A stretch of DNA of 64,000 nucleotides from Sphingomonas panni (lineage in GTDB: Bacteria > Pseudomonadota > Alphaproteobacteria > Sphingomonadales > Sphingomonadaceae): assembly GCF_022664435.1 (NCBI RefSeq), contig NZ_JAKREU010000004.1, positions 186,001 to 250,000 of the forward strand, written 5' to 3'. This document shows, in pieces, positions 1 to 8,867 of the stretch; position 1 is the stretch's first letter, and each line of letters starts with the position of its first letter. The notes under the pieces were generated by a model that made no database searches, was not told the origin of the DNA, and worked only from the letters and a program-made list of their open reading frames with translations. The position numbers were made by a program, and so were the translations under genes.

Positions 1-409
1 CCTTCGCCTTTTCCTCCGCAGCGACACGGTCGAGCGTGCCGTGGATCAGCGCCGGTTCGATGACCTGCGCCATGATCGTCAGCGACGGATTGAACGCAGC
101 GGCGGCGCTTTGCGCGACATAGGCGACGGTCCGACCGCGCACCTGACGCAGCTGCTCGGGCGTAGCGCCGTCGAGCCGCTGGCCCGCGACCTCGATCGTG
201 CCGCCCGTGATCCGGCATCCCGGCCGGGCATAGCCGAGCAGCGCCAGCGCGATCGTCGTCTTGCCCGACCCGGACTCGCCGATCAGGGCCAGCACCTCGC
301 CCTTGGCGACCGACAGGCTGACGTCGGGCACGATGACGATCTCGCGCCCGTCCTCGCCAGTGGCGGTGATGCGCAGATGCTCGATACGGGCAAGCGGTGC
401 GCCGGTCAT
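1..409 (-). CDS. Peptide/amine ABC transporter ATP-binding protein (DppD-like), C-terminal part outside window
   Basis: This is the N-terminal 136 codons of an ABC ATPase that continues past the left edge. It starts with MTGAPLARIEHLRI and has a Walker A box GESGSGKTT at about residues 44-52 and a Q-loop region (VAYVAQS) near residue 97. Its length and spacing fit the oligopeptide/dipeptide (Opp/Dpp) ATPases. The ATG overlaps the stop of the upstream permease as ATGA, so the two are translationally coupled. It should power the two permeases that precede it. The ABC signature and Walker B are not visible because they lie off the window. Confidence 0.88.
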   Translation of the reverse strand, partial: MTGAPLARIEHLRITATGEDGREIVIVPDVSLSVAKGEVLALIGESGSGKTTIALALLGYARPGCRITGGTIEVAGQRLDGATPEQLRQVRGRTVAYVAQSAAAAFNPSLTIMAQVIEPALIHGTLDRVAAEEKAK

Positions 410-1194
410 CGCCGCCGCCGTCCGGGAAGGGAGTCGATCACCAGATTCATTCCGATCGTGAGGGAAGCGATCGCCACCGCCGGGAACAGCACTGCCGGCG
501 CACCGAAACCGAGGCCGGCGATATTCTCGCGGACCAGCGCGCCCAGATCGGCATCCGGCGGCTGGACGCCCAGACCCAGGAACGACAGGCCGCTGAGCAG
601 CAGGACGACGAAGACGAAGCGGAGGCCGAAATCGGCGGCCAGCGGCCCGGTAACGTTGGGCAGCACCTCGCGCACCACGACATAGGGCAGGCGCTCGCCA
701 CGCGCGCGGGCGGCGGCGACGAAATCCAGCGCCATCACCCCCATCGCCAGCGCGCGGGCGGTACGGAACGCGCCGGGCGTATAGATCACCGCCAGCGTCC
801 CGATCAGCACCGGGATCGACGCGCCGGTCGCCGCGATCACCACCAGCGCCAGCATCAGGCTGGGGATCGCGATCACAATATCGAACGTGCGCGACAGGGC
901 GATGTCGACCCACCCGCCGGCCGCTGCGGCGAGGCCCAGCAGGATGCCCGACACCGCCGCAATGCTCGTCGCGACGAAGGCGATCAGGACGGTGTAGCGC
1001 GCGCCGTACAGCACGCGGCTGAGCATGTCGCGGCCGAGATAGTCGGTGCCGAGCGGGAAGCGGGCACTGACCGGATCGAACACGTCGAGATTGACGACAT
1101 CGCCGACGCCATGCGGTGCGACGCTGGGGCCGAGCAGCGCGACGACGATCCACGCCACCACCAGCGAAAGGCCGATCCGGCCGCTGAGCGCCAT
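406..1194 (-). CDS. ABC transporter permease, DppC-like
   Basis: This is a 262-aa inner-membrane permease of the binding-protein-dependent transport family. The N-terminus MALSGRIGLSLVVAWIVVAL is a membrane segment, followed by a periplasmic stretch with the DppC-type FPLGTDYLGRDMLSRVLYGAR motif at about residues 50-70 and further hydrophobic helices. The EAA-type loop is AAARARGERLPYVVVREVLPN. The ATG at 1194 was chosen because it lies 5 bases after the stop of the DppB-like gene and begins the expected membrane helix; the frame stays open further upstream only by chance. It pairs with the DppB-like permease to form the channel. Confidence 0.9.
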   Translation of the reverse strand: MALSGRIGLSLVVAWIVVALLGPSVAPHGVGDVVNLDVFDPVSARFPLGTDYLGRDMLSRVLYGARYTVLIAFVATSIAAVSGILLGLAAAAGGWVDIALSRTFDIVIAIPSLMLALVVIAATGASIPVLIGTLAVIYTPGAFRTARALAMGVMALDFVAAARARGERLPYVVVREVLPNVTGPLAADFGLRFVFVVLLLSGLSFLGLGVQPPDADLGALVRENIAGLGFGAPAVLFPAVAIASLTIGMNLVIDSLPGRRRR

Positions 1195-1199
1195 CGCCT

Positions 1200-2159
1200 T
1201 CACCGGTGGCGCAGTCGTGGGTTGGACAGGATCGCGACGATGTCGGCGGTCGTGACCAGGATCAGGTACGCGGTGCAGAAGATGATCGCGACCGCCTGTA
1301 CCAGCGGCAGGTCGCGGGTGGCGACCGCGTCGACCATCAGTCGCGCGACGCCGGGATAGTTGAAGATGATCTCGACCACGATGACGCCCCCCAGCAAGGT
1401 CGACAGGCTGAGCGCGATCGCATTGGCGATCGGCCCGATGGCATTGGGCAGCGCATGGCGCAGCACCACGCGGGCGGGCGAACAGCCCTTCAGCCGCGCG
1501 GCCTCGCAATAGGAGGTGTCGAGCGCGTCGATCACCGCCGCGCGGGTCATCCGCACCATCTGCGCCATCACGAAACAGGCGAGGCTGAACACCGGCAGCG
1601 CGAACACGCGCACCATGTCCCAGCCCGAATGAATGTCGCGCGTCGACGACAGCGCCGGCAGCCAGCGCAGCGTGACCGCGAACAGCATGACCGCCAGCGT
1701 CGCGATCAGGAATTCGGGGACCGACACGATGCCGATCGTCGCGATGCTGATCGCCCGGTCGAACCGCGTGCCCCGCTTGACCGCCGCGACGATGCCGAGC
1801 GTCAGCGCCAGCGGCACGGACACCAGGGCGGTCAGCCCGGCCAGCGTCAGCGAATTGCCCAGCCGCGCGCCGATCATCTCCCGCATCGGCAGCCCGGTAA
1901 TGAGCGACCGGCCGAGGTCGCCGGTCAGCACGCCGCCCGCCCAGTCGACATAGCGTTCCCAGGCAGGCTGATCGAGGTGCATCGCCTTGCGCAGGCCGGC
2001 CAGTGCCTCCGGCGTGGCGCTCTGGCCCAGGATCGCCTCGGCCACGTCGCCTTCCATCAGCTGCGCGATGGCGAACACCGCGAGCGAGACGCAGACCAGC
2101 GTGATGAGCGCCGCCCCGACCCGGCGGCCGATCAGCAGGAGCAGGGGAGGGACGGTCAT
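1200..2159 (-). CDS. ABC transporter permease, DppB-like
   Basis: This is a 319-aa permease typical of DppB/OppB: an N-terminal helix (LITLVCVSLAVFAIAQLM), a long periplasmic region containing LDQPAWERYVDW and GDLGRSLITGLPMREMI, then a block of transmembrane helices. The cytoplasmic EAA loop is EAARLKGCSPARVVLRHALP. The ATG at 2159 overlaps the stop of the substrate-binding protein (ATGA), which supports this start over an in-frame ATG 15 bases upstream. It is the second gene of the four-gene transporter operon. Confidence 0.92.
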   Translation of the reverse strand: MTVPPLLLLIGRRVGAALITLVCVSLAVFAIAQLMEGDVAEAILGQSATPEALAGLRKAMHLDQPAWERYVDWAGGVLTGDLGRSLITGLPMREMIGARLGNSLTLAGLTALVSVPLALTLGIVAAVKRGTRFDRAISIATIGIVSVPEFLIATLAVMLFAVTLRWLPALSSTRDIHSGWDMVRVFALPVFSLACFVMAQMVRMTRAAVIDALDTSYCEAARLKGCSPARVVLRHALPNAIGPIANAIALSLSTLLGGVIVVEIIFNYPGVARLMVDAVATRDLPLVQAVAIIFCTAYLILVTTADIVAILSNPRLRHR

Positions 2160-3682
2160 GCGCCCTCCAGCCATGCGTCGGCGGCGAAATCGAACCCCAT
2201 CAATCCCCCCTGCGGCATGGGTTGCAGCCCCTTCAGCCGGGGGCTGTGCGCGTCGAGCAGGCTGAGGAACAGCGGGATGCCGATGCCCGAATGGTCATGC
2301 ACCAGATGCTGCATCTCGCCGTACAGCGACTTGCGGCGTGCCTCGTCCGTTTCGCCGCGCGCCTCGACCAGCAGCCTGTCGAAGCGCGGGTTCTTCCACG
2401 CGCTTTCGTTCCACGGTGCGTTGGAGGCGAAGAACTGGGTAAAAATGATGTCGGCGGTCGGGCGCGGGTTGATGTTGCCGAAGCCGAGCGGCACCTTCAT
2501 CCAGCTGTTGGTCCAATAGCCGTCCGCCGGCACGCGGCGAATGTCGAAATGGACGCCCGCGCGACGCCCGGCATTCTGGATCAGGACCGCCATGTCGTCC
2601 GACTTGTCGGCCGCCGTCGAAGTGACGATGGGCAGGCGCGCGCCGATCATTCCGGCGCGCTCGAAATGATGGCGCGCACGGTCGGGATCGAAGGGGCGTT
2701 GCTGCACGCTCGGGTCGAAATAGGGGTTGGTCGGTGCGATCGGCTGATCGTTGCCGATCGTCGCATAGCCGCGGAAGATGGCGTTGCGCATCGTCTCCCG
2801 GTCAAGCAGCAACTTCAGTCCCGCCACGAAATCGGGATTGTTCGTCGGCGTCTGATCCATCCGCGCGATCAGGTTGGTATAGCCGCCCGATTTGGTCACC
2901 AGCAGGTCGAAGCCGGCGGCGGTGAGGTGGCGGGCGATGCGCGGGTTGATCGCATGGATCAGGTCGACATCGCCCGACAGCAACGCGTTGATTCGTGCGC
3001 TGTCGTCGGAAATGGCGAACAGCTCGACCTCGCCCAGCCGCACCTTGCGCCGCCAGTAATCGCCCCAGCGCGCCGCGATCGATTGTACGCCCGGCATGAA
3101 TTCGACCATGCGCATCGGCCCGGTGCCGATCGGCTGGCTGAAGTCGCGGGTGCCGTCGCGGACGATCTGGAACTGCGGGATGCCGAGGATCGTCGGCAGG
3201 TCGGAATTCGGGCTTTTCAGGACGATGCGCACATGATCCGGCCCATCGGCGCGGACCGAGGCGAACTGGTCGGCGAATACGCGGGCCTTCGATCCGACCG
3301 CCGGGTCGAGATGGCGGTTGAGCGAATAGACCACATCGGCGACCGTCAGCGGCGTTCCGTCGTGAAAGCGCACCCCGCGCCGCAGCCGGACCGACCAGTC
3401 GCGCGCATCCTGGCTCTCGATCGCCTCCGCCAGCGCCGGCTGCGGGCGGGACCGGGCATCCAGCCGGGTCAGCCCGTCATAGACCATCGCGCAGCGGCAG
3501 AAATCCGACACTACCGTCTGGCGCGCCGGGTCCATCGTGTCGGCGGTCGAGCTGACCGCCACCGCGACCCGCAACCGGCCGCCCTCCGGCTCGGGCCGCG
3601 CCGGGGTGAAGCCGCACGCACCCAGCCCGAGCGAAAGCCCGCCGCCGCCGATCAGGCGGATCGCATCGCGCCGCCCGATCAA
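2156..3682 (-). CDS. ABC transporter substrate-binding lipoprotein, SBP family 5 (DppA-like)
   Basis: This is a 508-aa periplasmic solute receptor of the peptide/nickel-binding family (SBP_bac_5). The most likely start is a TTG at 3682 that overlaps the stop of the upstream oxidoreductase (TTGA). From there the protein begins MIGRRDAIRLIGGGGLSLGL, which combines an RR motif resembling a Tat signal with a lipobox (LGAC, Cys at residue 21). The mature part shows the family pattern WSVRLRRGVRFHDGTPLTVADVV and a DxARinALLSGDVDL segment. The ligand cannot be read from sequence; the neighbours suggest an amino acid, amine or opine-like conjugate. Confidence 0.9.
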   Translation of the reverse strand: MIGRRDAIRLIGGGGLSLGLGACGFTPARPEPEGGRLRVAVAVSSTADTMDPARQTVVSDFCRCAMVYDGLTRLDARSRPQPALAEAIESQDARDWSVRLRRGVRFHDGTPLTVADVVYSLNRHLDPAVGSKARVFADQFASVRADGPDHVRIVLKSPNSDLPTILGIPQFQIVRDGTRDFSQPIGTGPMRMVEFMPGVQSIAARWGDYWRRKVRLGEVELFAISDDSARINALLSGDVDLIHAINPRIARHLTAAGFDLLVTKSGGYTNLIARMDQTPTNNPDFVAGLKLLLDRETMRNAIFRGYATIGNDQPIAPTNPYFDPSVQQRPFDPDRARHHFERAGMIGARLPIVTSTAADKSDDMAVLIQNAGRRAGVHFDIRRVPADGYWTNSWMKVPLGFGNINPRPTADIIFTQFFASNAPWNESAWKNPRFDRLLVEARGETDEARRKSLYGEMQHLVHDHSGIGIPLFLSLLDAHSPRLKGLQPMPQGGLMGFDFAADAWLEGA

Positions 3683-4959
3683 TGCCGCCAGTCCTGATAG
3701 CGGTAATAGGCACCGACGAACGGCAGGAACCACGGCGGTCCGAAATGCCCCGGCACGGCGGGCCAGTCGATGCCGTGGAACGGATTGGCCTCGACCGGGT
3801 CGGCGCCGGTCATGATCCGGGCCATGACCTCGCCCATCAGCACTGATATCTGCGTGCCGTGACCGCTATAGCCCATGGTGTAATGAACCCCGTCGCGGAC
3901 CCCGGCGCGGGGCAGGCGGTCGGCGGTCAGGTCGACGACCCCGCCCCAGTTGTGCGCGATGCGGACGCCGGCCAGTTCGGGGAAGATTTCCAGCATCCGC
4001 GCCTGCAACACCTCGCCGCCGCGCATGTCGTTGCGCGGGCTGGACAGGGCGAAGCGGGCGCGACCGCCGAAGATCAGGCGATTGTCGGCGGTCAGGCGGA
4101 AATAATTGCCGATGTTGCGCGTGGTCGTCCCGTTGCGCCGGCCCGGCATGATCCGGTTCGCCAGGTCGCCCAGCGGCTCGGTCGCGATGATGAAGCTGCC
4201 GATCGGCACGATCCGCCGCCGCAGCCAGCCGAACGGCCCGCGCATCGATGCGCCCGTCGCCAGCAGTACCGCATCCGCCACGATCGTGCCGCGCGGGGTG
4301 ACCAGCTTGTGCCGGCCGTCCACCATGCGGCTATGTCCGGTCAGCGGCGTCTGTTCGTGCAGGCTGGCCCCATGCCGCACCGCCGCCCGCGCCAGCCCGG
4401 CGGCGAAGCGGCCCATATGCAGCGAGGCGCTGCGCGGGAAGACCAGCCCGCCGTGGAACGCGTCCGACCGGATTTCGCCGGCCAGTTGATCCCGGTCGAG
4501 CAGGCGGATGTCCGGTTCGACCGTCTTCGACAGCAGGTCGGCGGCGCGGGCGAGCTTGGCGACATGTTCGGGCTTGTCGGCCAGCTTGAGCTTGCCGTTG
4601 CGGGTGAAGTCGCAGTCGATCGCTTCCTCCGCCACGATCGCTTCGACCCGGTCGACGCCGGTGTCGAAGGCGCGGTACATCGCCGTCGCCCGTTCGCAGC
4701 CGAAACGGTTGGAGAGCGCGGCGAAATCCCCGGCGATGCCGTTGTTGCACTGGCCGCCATTGCGTCCCGATGCCTCGCCCGCGATGCGACCCGCCTCGAT
4801 CACCACGACGTCGGTTCCGGCCATCGCCAGCTGGCGCGCGGCGGCAAGGCCGGTGAAGCCGCCGCCGACGACCACGACGCTGGCGCGTGCAGGAAGCGGG
4901 GCCGTCCCGTCCTGCGCAAAGCGTTCGCCGCTATCGAGCCAATAGGATTCGAGCATCAT
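3679..4959 (-). CDS. FAD-dependent amine/amino-acid oxidoreductase (DAO family, PuuB-like)
   Basis: A flavoprotein of the D-amino-acid oxidase fold, 426 aa from the ATG pair at 4959. It opens with the family hallmark MMLESYWLDSGERFAQ, then the dinucleotide-binding VVVVGGGFTGLAAARQLA at about residues 30-47, a second FAD motif ASGRNGGQCNNG, and a C-terminal GYSGHGTQISVLMGE. This pattern fits gamma-glutamylputrescine oxidase and related N-alkyl amino-acid oxidases, which oxidise a secondary or primary amine to an aldehyde. An in-frame ATG at 5007 would add 16 residues. It is the first gene of the leftward operon with the transporter. No gamma-glutamylputrescine synthetase is nearby, so the exact substrate is open. 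Confidence 0.88.
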   Translation of the reverse strand: MMLESYWLDSGERFAQDGTAPLPARASVVVVGGGFTGLAAARQLAMAGTDVVVIEAGRIAGEASGRNGGQCNNGIAGDFAALSNRFGCERATAMYRAFDTGVDRVEAIVAEEAIDCDFTRNGKLKLADKPEHVAKLARAADLLSKTVEPDIRLLDRDQLAGEIRSDAFHGGLVFPRSASLHMGRFAAGLARAAVRHGASLHEQTPLTGHSRMVDGRHKLVTPRGTIVADAVLLATGASMRGPFGWLRRRIVPIGSFIIATEPLGDLANRIMPGRRNGTTTRNIGNYFRLTADNRLIFGGRARFALSSPRNDMRGGEVLQARMLEIFPELAGVRIAHNWGGVVDLTADRLPRAGVRDGVHYTMGYSGHGTQISVLMGEVMARIMTGADPVEANPFHGIDWPAVPGHFGPPWFLPFVGAYYRYQDWRH

Positions 4960-5288
4960 GATGCGGTTTCGTGTCCCCCCGGGCGTCTGACCGTCCCGAT
5001 GCAGCATAGAATGCTACGCGGCGTCGGCATCGTCTCGCTTTAGTTGTGTCATCCGCCGGTCATATGTGCCGATCCGTCCCCGAATGACCGCACAGCATAC
5101 CGTGTCTGGGTCGATTGAGGGCGGGCCGCAGGGGTGTCCTGCGAAGGGGGAACGGCAAATGGCCCGGTTGCCACAACAGCAGGATATTCTGCGTCGACCG
5201 GTAAATCGGGCGCGAATGCCGTCTCCGGCCATCGGGTGCGGCACCTCCTGCGCCATATCGAACGGTAGAATGGGTTGAGAGGATTTCG
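4960..5288. other. Divergent intergenic region between oxidoreductase and GNAT genes
   Basis: This stretch of about 330 bp separates the leftward transporter/oxidoreductase operon from the rightward catabolic genes, so it should hold both promoters. The only structured element seen is the 14-bp dyad at 5179-5192. Short open frames on both strands (for example 5014-5256 minus) lack ribosome binding sites and any recognisable protein character. Confidence 0.5.
5179..5192. promoter_or_regulatory. Candidate Lrp/AsnC-type operator dyad
   Basis: GCAGGATATTCTGC is a near-perfect palindrome (6 of 7 pairs) in the middle of the divergent promoter region. It resembles the AT-centred CAG...CTG dyads bound by Lrp-family proteins. 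A related sequence (11 of 14 identical) precedes the aminotransferase gene at 8744-8757, and an Lrp-family gene closes the cluster. Assignment to that regulator is inference. Confidence 0.35.
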
Positions 5289-6200
5289 ATGGAACGCCAG
5301 ACCATGCCGACGAGTGTTGTTACGCCCCCCGCCGGGACCGAGGCCCGCACGATGCGCCTGCGTCCCATGACGCCTGATGACATCGGCGCGCTGCACGCAT
5401 TGGCCAAGGCGGAACAATGGCCGCACCGGCCGGAGGATCTGGCCGACATGCTGGCGGTCGGGACCGGGACGGTTGCCGACCTGGCAGGCGAGATCGTCGG
5501 TACGACGATGTGGTGGCGCGCGGGGCCGGCTACCGCGACGCTCGGCATGGTCATCGTCTCCCGCCGTCACCGGGGCGCGGGCATCGGCCGGATCGTGATG
5601 GACGCGGTGCTGGAACAGATTACGGCCGAGCTTGGCCCCAATGCCGCGATCATGCTGAACGCGACCGAGGAGGGGCTTCCGCTCTATCGCAAGCTCGGCT
5701 TTCGCGGGGTCGGCGAAATCCTCCAGCATCAAGGTGCCGCCTTTCAGGCGCCACTGGTACCGTTGGAGGCGGGCGAGCGCATCCGGCCGATGGGGGACCG
5801 CGACGGGGAAGCCGTCGACGCGCTGGTCCTCGGCGCGACGGGGCTGGACCGTCCGCCGGTTATGGCACTGCTGCGCGAAAAGGCGCACGGCGTCATGCTG
5901 ACCCATGGCGACGATATCACCGGCGTGGCGCTGTTCCGCCGGTTCGGGCGCGGCTATGTCGTGGGGCCGGTGATCGCGCCCGATGCGACCCGCGCCAAGG
6001 CACTGATCGCGCAGTGGATCGGGTCGCGCAGCGGCGAATTCATCCGGCTCGACATCCATGGCAATAGCGGGTTGGGCTCGTGGCTGGAGGAGCTGGGGCT
6101 GGTCCGGGTCGGACGGGTGGTGACGATGGTGCGCGGAGAAGAACCGCCCGCCACCGCGCCGGGCACCGGCTTCGCCATCGTCAGCCAGGCGCTGTGCTGA
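5289..6200 (+). CDS. GNAT family N-acetyltransferase, two-domain type
   Basis: A 303-aa acetyltransferase. The first half carries a GNAT core: the acetyl-CoA binding segment VSRRHRGAGIGRIVMDAVL (about residues 91-109) and NATEEGLPLYRKLGFRGVGE. The second half (about residues 155-290) resembles the Acetyltransf_18-type domain that follows the GNAT core in YitH-like proteins. The ATG at 5289 follows a GAGAGGA ribosome binding site. It is translationally coupled (TGATG) to the aldehyde dehydrogenase, so it probably acts in the same pathway, for example by acetylating an amine intermediate. The substrate is unknown. Confidence 0.85.
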   Translation: MERQTMPTSVVTPPAGTEARTMRLRPMTPDDIGALHALAKAEQWPHRPEDLADMLAVGTGTVADLAGEIVGTTMWWRAGPATATLGMVIVSRRHRGAGIGRIVMDAVLEQITAELGPNAAIMLNATEEGLPLYRKLGFRGVGEILQHQGAAFQAPLVPLEAGERIRPMGDRDGEAVDALVLGATGLDRPPVMALLREKAHGVMLTHGDDITGVALFRRFGRGYVVGPVIAPDATRAKALIAQWIGSRSGEFIRLDIHGNSGLGSWLEELGLVRVGRVVTMVRGEEPPATAPGTGFAIVSQALC

Positions 6201-7666
6201 TGCACATCGACCTGCGCGCGACCGGGCTGCTGGTCGAAACCATGCTGATCGACGGGGCGTGGACCGGCGCGGCGGACGGTGCGACGCTCGACGTCACCGA
6301 TCCCGCCACCGGAGAGACGATCGGGACGATCCCGGCGGCGGGCGCGGCGGATACCGAGGCGGCGATCGCCGCCGCCGCCGCCGCACTGCCCGGATGGCGA
6401 CGGCGCACCGCCGATGATCGCGCCAACCTCCTGGAGGCGTGGCACCGGCTGATTCTCGACCATGCCGATGCGCTGGCCGCGATCATGACTGCCGAACAGG
6501 GCAAGCCGCTGGCCGAGGCGAAGGGCGAAATCGCCTATGCCGCCAGCTTCGTGAAATGGTTCGCGGGTGAGGGGCGGCGGGTTGCCGGCCACACTATCCC
6601 CGCACCGACCGCCGACCGTCGCGTGCTGGTGACGCGCGAGCCGGTCGGGGTGTGCGCCGCGATCACGCCGTGGAATTTTCCGGCGGCGATGATCACCCGC
6701 AAGGTCGCGCCGGCGCTGGCGGCCGGCTGCACCGTGGTCATCAAGCCGTCGGAGCTGACCCCCTATACCGCGCTGGCGATCGGCAAGCTGGCGCAGCAGG
6801 CCGGGATGCCGGCCGGGGTCGTGAACATCGTCACCGGCCTGCCGCAGGCGATCGGCGAGACGCTGACCGCATCGCCGGTGGTGCGCAAACTGTCCTTCAC
6901 CGGATCGACCCGGGTCGGGTCGCTGCTGATGCGGCAATCGGCGGATACGCTGAAGCGCCTGAGCCTCGAACTCGGCGGCAATGCGCCGTTCATCGTGTTC
7001 GACGATGCCGATGTCGATGCGGCGGTGGCCGGCGCGATGGTGTCGAAATTCCGCAACGCCGGACAGACCTGCGTCTGTGCCAACCGCCTGCTGGTGCAGG
7101 ACGGCATCCATGACCGCTTCGTCGCGAAGCTGGGCGAGGCGGTGCGTGCGCTCCGGGTTGGCGACGGCCGGGCGGAGGGGGTGACCATCGGTCCGCTCAT
7201 CAACGCCGCCGCCACGACCAAGGTGGCCGAGCATGTCGCCGATGCGCTTGGGCAGGGTGCACGGATCGCCGCCGCGCCGGACGGTGCGCCGGACGACGCG
7301 CGCTTCGCACGACCGGTGGTGCTGACCGGTGCGACCGCCGGGATGCGGCTGGCGTCGGAGGAAACCTTCGGCCCCGTCGCCCCGGTCTTCCGCTTTCGCG
7401 ACGAGGCGGAGGCGGTCGCGCTTGCGAACGCCACGCCGTTCGGTCTCGCCAGCTATTTCTACACCGACGACCTGCACCGAGCGTGGCGGGTGGGCGAGGC
7501 GCTGGAATTCGGCATGGTCGGGCTGAACACCGGCGCGCTGGCGATGGAGATGGCCCCGTTCGGCGGGATCAAGGCATCGGGCCTCGGCCGCGAAGGCGGG
7601 CGCGAGGGCATCGAGGAATATCTGGAAACGAAGGCGTTCCATTGGGGGGGATTGCAGGGCCTGTGA
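6200..7666 (+). CDS. NAD(P)-dependent aldehyde dehydrogenase, succinate-semialdehyde dehydrogenase (GabD-like)
   Basis: A 488-aa aldehyde dehydrogenase. The motifs are TPWNFPAAMITRKVAPALAA (about residues 154-173), KPSELTP, the glutamate motif LELGGNAPFIVFDDADVD (about 256-273) and the catalytic cysteine in NAGQTCVCANR (about 287-297). These fit the GabD/PuuC class, which oxidises succinate semialdehyde or an aminoaldehyde to the acid. The ATG at 6200 overlaps the GNAT stop; an open extension to 6080 in this frame is antisense-free but not needed. It would receive the aldehyde produced by the aminotransferase or the FAD oxidase. Confidence 0.93.
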   Translation: MHIDLRATGLLVETMLIDGAWTGAADGATLDVTDPATGETIGTIPAAGAADTEAAIAAAAAALPGWRRRTADDRANLLEAWHRLILDHADALAAIMTAEQGKPLAEAKGEIAYAASFVKWFAGEGRRVAGHTIPAPTADRRVLVTREPVGVCAAITPWNFPAAMITRKVAPALAAGCTVVIKPSELTPYTALAIGKLAQQAGMPAGVVNIVTGLPQAIGETLTASPVVRKLSFTGSTRVGSLLMRQSADTLKRLSLELGGNAPFIVFDDADVDAAVAGAMVSKFRNAGQTCVCANRLLVQDGIHDRFVAKLGEAVRALRVGDGRAEGVTIGPLINAAATTKVAEHVADALGQGARIAAAPDGAPDDARFARPVVLTGATAGMRLASEETFGPVAPVFRFRDEAEAVALANATPFGLASYFYTDDLHRAWRVGEALEFGMVGLNTGALAMEMAPFGGIKASGLGREGGREGIEEYLETKAFHWGGLQGL

Positions 7667-8730
7667 CAAAATATCGGATCGCGGTGATCCCCGGCGACGG
7701 GATCGGCAAGGAAGTGGTGCCCGAGGGTATCCGCGCGCTGGAGGCCGCGGCATCGGCGTTCGGCTTCACCGTCGAGCAGCAATGGCATGATTTCGCCTCC
7801 TGCGACTATTATCTCCGCCACGGCCGGATGATGCCGGAGGATTGGAAGGCGCGGATCGGCAATGTCGATGCGATCTTCTTCGGCGCGGTCGGCTGGCCCG
7901 ACACGGTGCCCGATCATATCTCGCTGTGGGATTCGCTGATCCAGTTCCGGCGGGAATACGACCAATATGTCAACCTGCGGCCCGCACGGCTTATGCCGGG
8001 CGTGCCGTGCCCGCTGGCCGGTCGGCAGCCGGGCGATATCGACATGATGATCGTGCGGGAAAATACCGAGGGCGAATATTCCGCCATCGGCGGCACCGCC
8101 TTTCCCGGCACCGACCGCGAGGTGGTGCTGCAGGAAACGATTATGACCCGCACCGGCACCGATCGCATCCTGCGCTATGCCTTCGACCTCGCGCAGAAAC
8201 GGCCCGCCCGGCACCTGACCTCGGCCACCAAGTCGAACGGCATCGCGATCACCATGCCATGGTGGGACGGCCGGGTTGCCGAGATGGCGAAGAACTACCC
8301 GGACGTGCGGACCGACAAATACCACATCGATATTCTGGCCGCGCAGTTCGTCATGAACCCCGACCGGTTCGACGTGGTGGTCGCCTCCAACCTGTTCGGC
8401 GACATCCTGTCCGACCTGGGGCCGGCCTGCACCGGCACGATCGGCATCGCACCGTGTGGCAACATCAACCCCGACCGCAGCGTGCCGTCGCTGTTCGAAC
8501 CGGTCCACGGCTCCGCGCCCGATATCGCGGGGCAGGGGATCGCCAATCCTGCCGGCCAGATATGGTGCGCGGCGATGATGCTCGACCATTTCGGCGAACA
8601 TGCCGCCGCCGCGTCGATCGTGAAGGCGATCGAGACCGTGCTGGCCAGCGATACCGGCCGCACCCGCGACCTCAAAGGGTCTGCCGATACCGAACAATGC
8701 GGCAAGGCGGTCGCCGCCGCCATCGGATAG
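7663..8730 (+). CDS. Tartrate/D-malate-type NAD-dependent dehydrogenase (isopropylmalate dehydrogenase family)
   Basis: A 355-aa beta-decarboxylating dehydrogenase starting with GTG, which overlaps the previous stop (GTGA). It begins TKYRIAVIPGDGIGKEVVPE, has the substrate-loop motif VRENTEGEYSAIGG, the metal-binding SNLFGDILSDLGP and the NAD-binding HGSAPDIAGQGIANP. The WGxDTVPDHISLWDSL-like segment and the missing SxTR pattern of LeuB favour tartrate dehydrogenase/D-malate dehydrogenase (TtuC/DmlA). Its place in the catabolic operon suggests oxidation of a C4 or C5 hydroxy acid formed downstream. Confidence 0.86.
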   Translation: MTKYRIAVIPGDGIGKEVVPEGIRALEAAASAFGFTVEQQWHDFASCDYYLRHGRMMPEDWKARIGNVDAIFFGAVGWPDTVPDHISLWDSLIQFRREYDQYVNLRPARLMPGVPCPLAGRQPGDIDMMIVRENTEGEYSAIGGTAFPGTDREVVLQETIMTRTGTDRILRYAFDLAQKRPARHLTSATKSNGIAITMPWWDGRVAEMAKNYPDVRTDKYHIDILAAQFVMNPDRFDVVVASNLFGDILSDLGPACTGTIGIAPCGNINPDRSVPSLFEPVHGSAPDIAGQGIANPAGQIWCAAMMLDHFGEHAAAASIVKAIETVLASDTGRTRDLKGSADTEQCGKAVAAAIG

Positions 8731-8743
8731 CGCGAGCGGCCGT

Positions 8744-8757
8744 GCGGCATAATCTGC
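8744..8757. promoter_or_regulatory. Candidate second Lrp-type operator before aminotransferase
   Basis: GCGGCATAATCTGC lies about 110 bases before the aminotransferase start in a 137-bp gap. It matches the dyad at 5179-5192 at 11 of 14 positions and is itself partly palindromic (GC.G..TA..C.GC). A shared regulator is an inference. Confidence 0.3.
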
Positions 8758-8867
8758 TGCTCGGCCGTAAAGTTCGGCAGCTTGGGGCGGCCGATCGGGA
8801 TGGCATCATGCTTCCCCGCCGCCCGTCGCCGCTACGATAGCGGCATCACCAGCAGACAGGGCGTGTC

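Noticed and set aside
2222..3697. A 491-codon open frame opposite the substrate-binding protein
   Set aside because: It is an antisense shadow with Arg/His/Gln-rich composition, typical of GC-rich opposite strands. The minus-strand protein has all family motifs.
5014..5256. A small 80-codon frame in the divergent region
   Set aside because: No ribosome binding site and no conserved-looking content; it spans the candidate operator.
6080..6199. An N-terminal extension of the aldehyde dehydrogenase
   Set aside because: It lies in the GNAT gene in another frame. The ATG at 6200 overlaps the GNAT stop, as with the other coupled genes in this operon.
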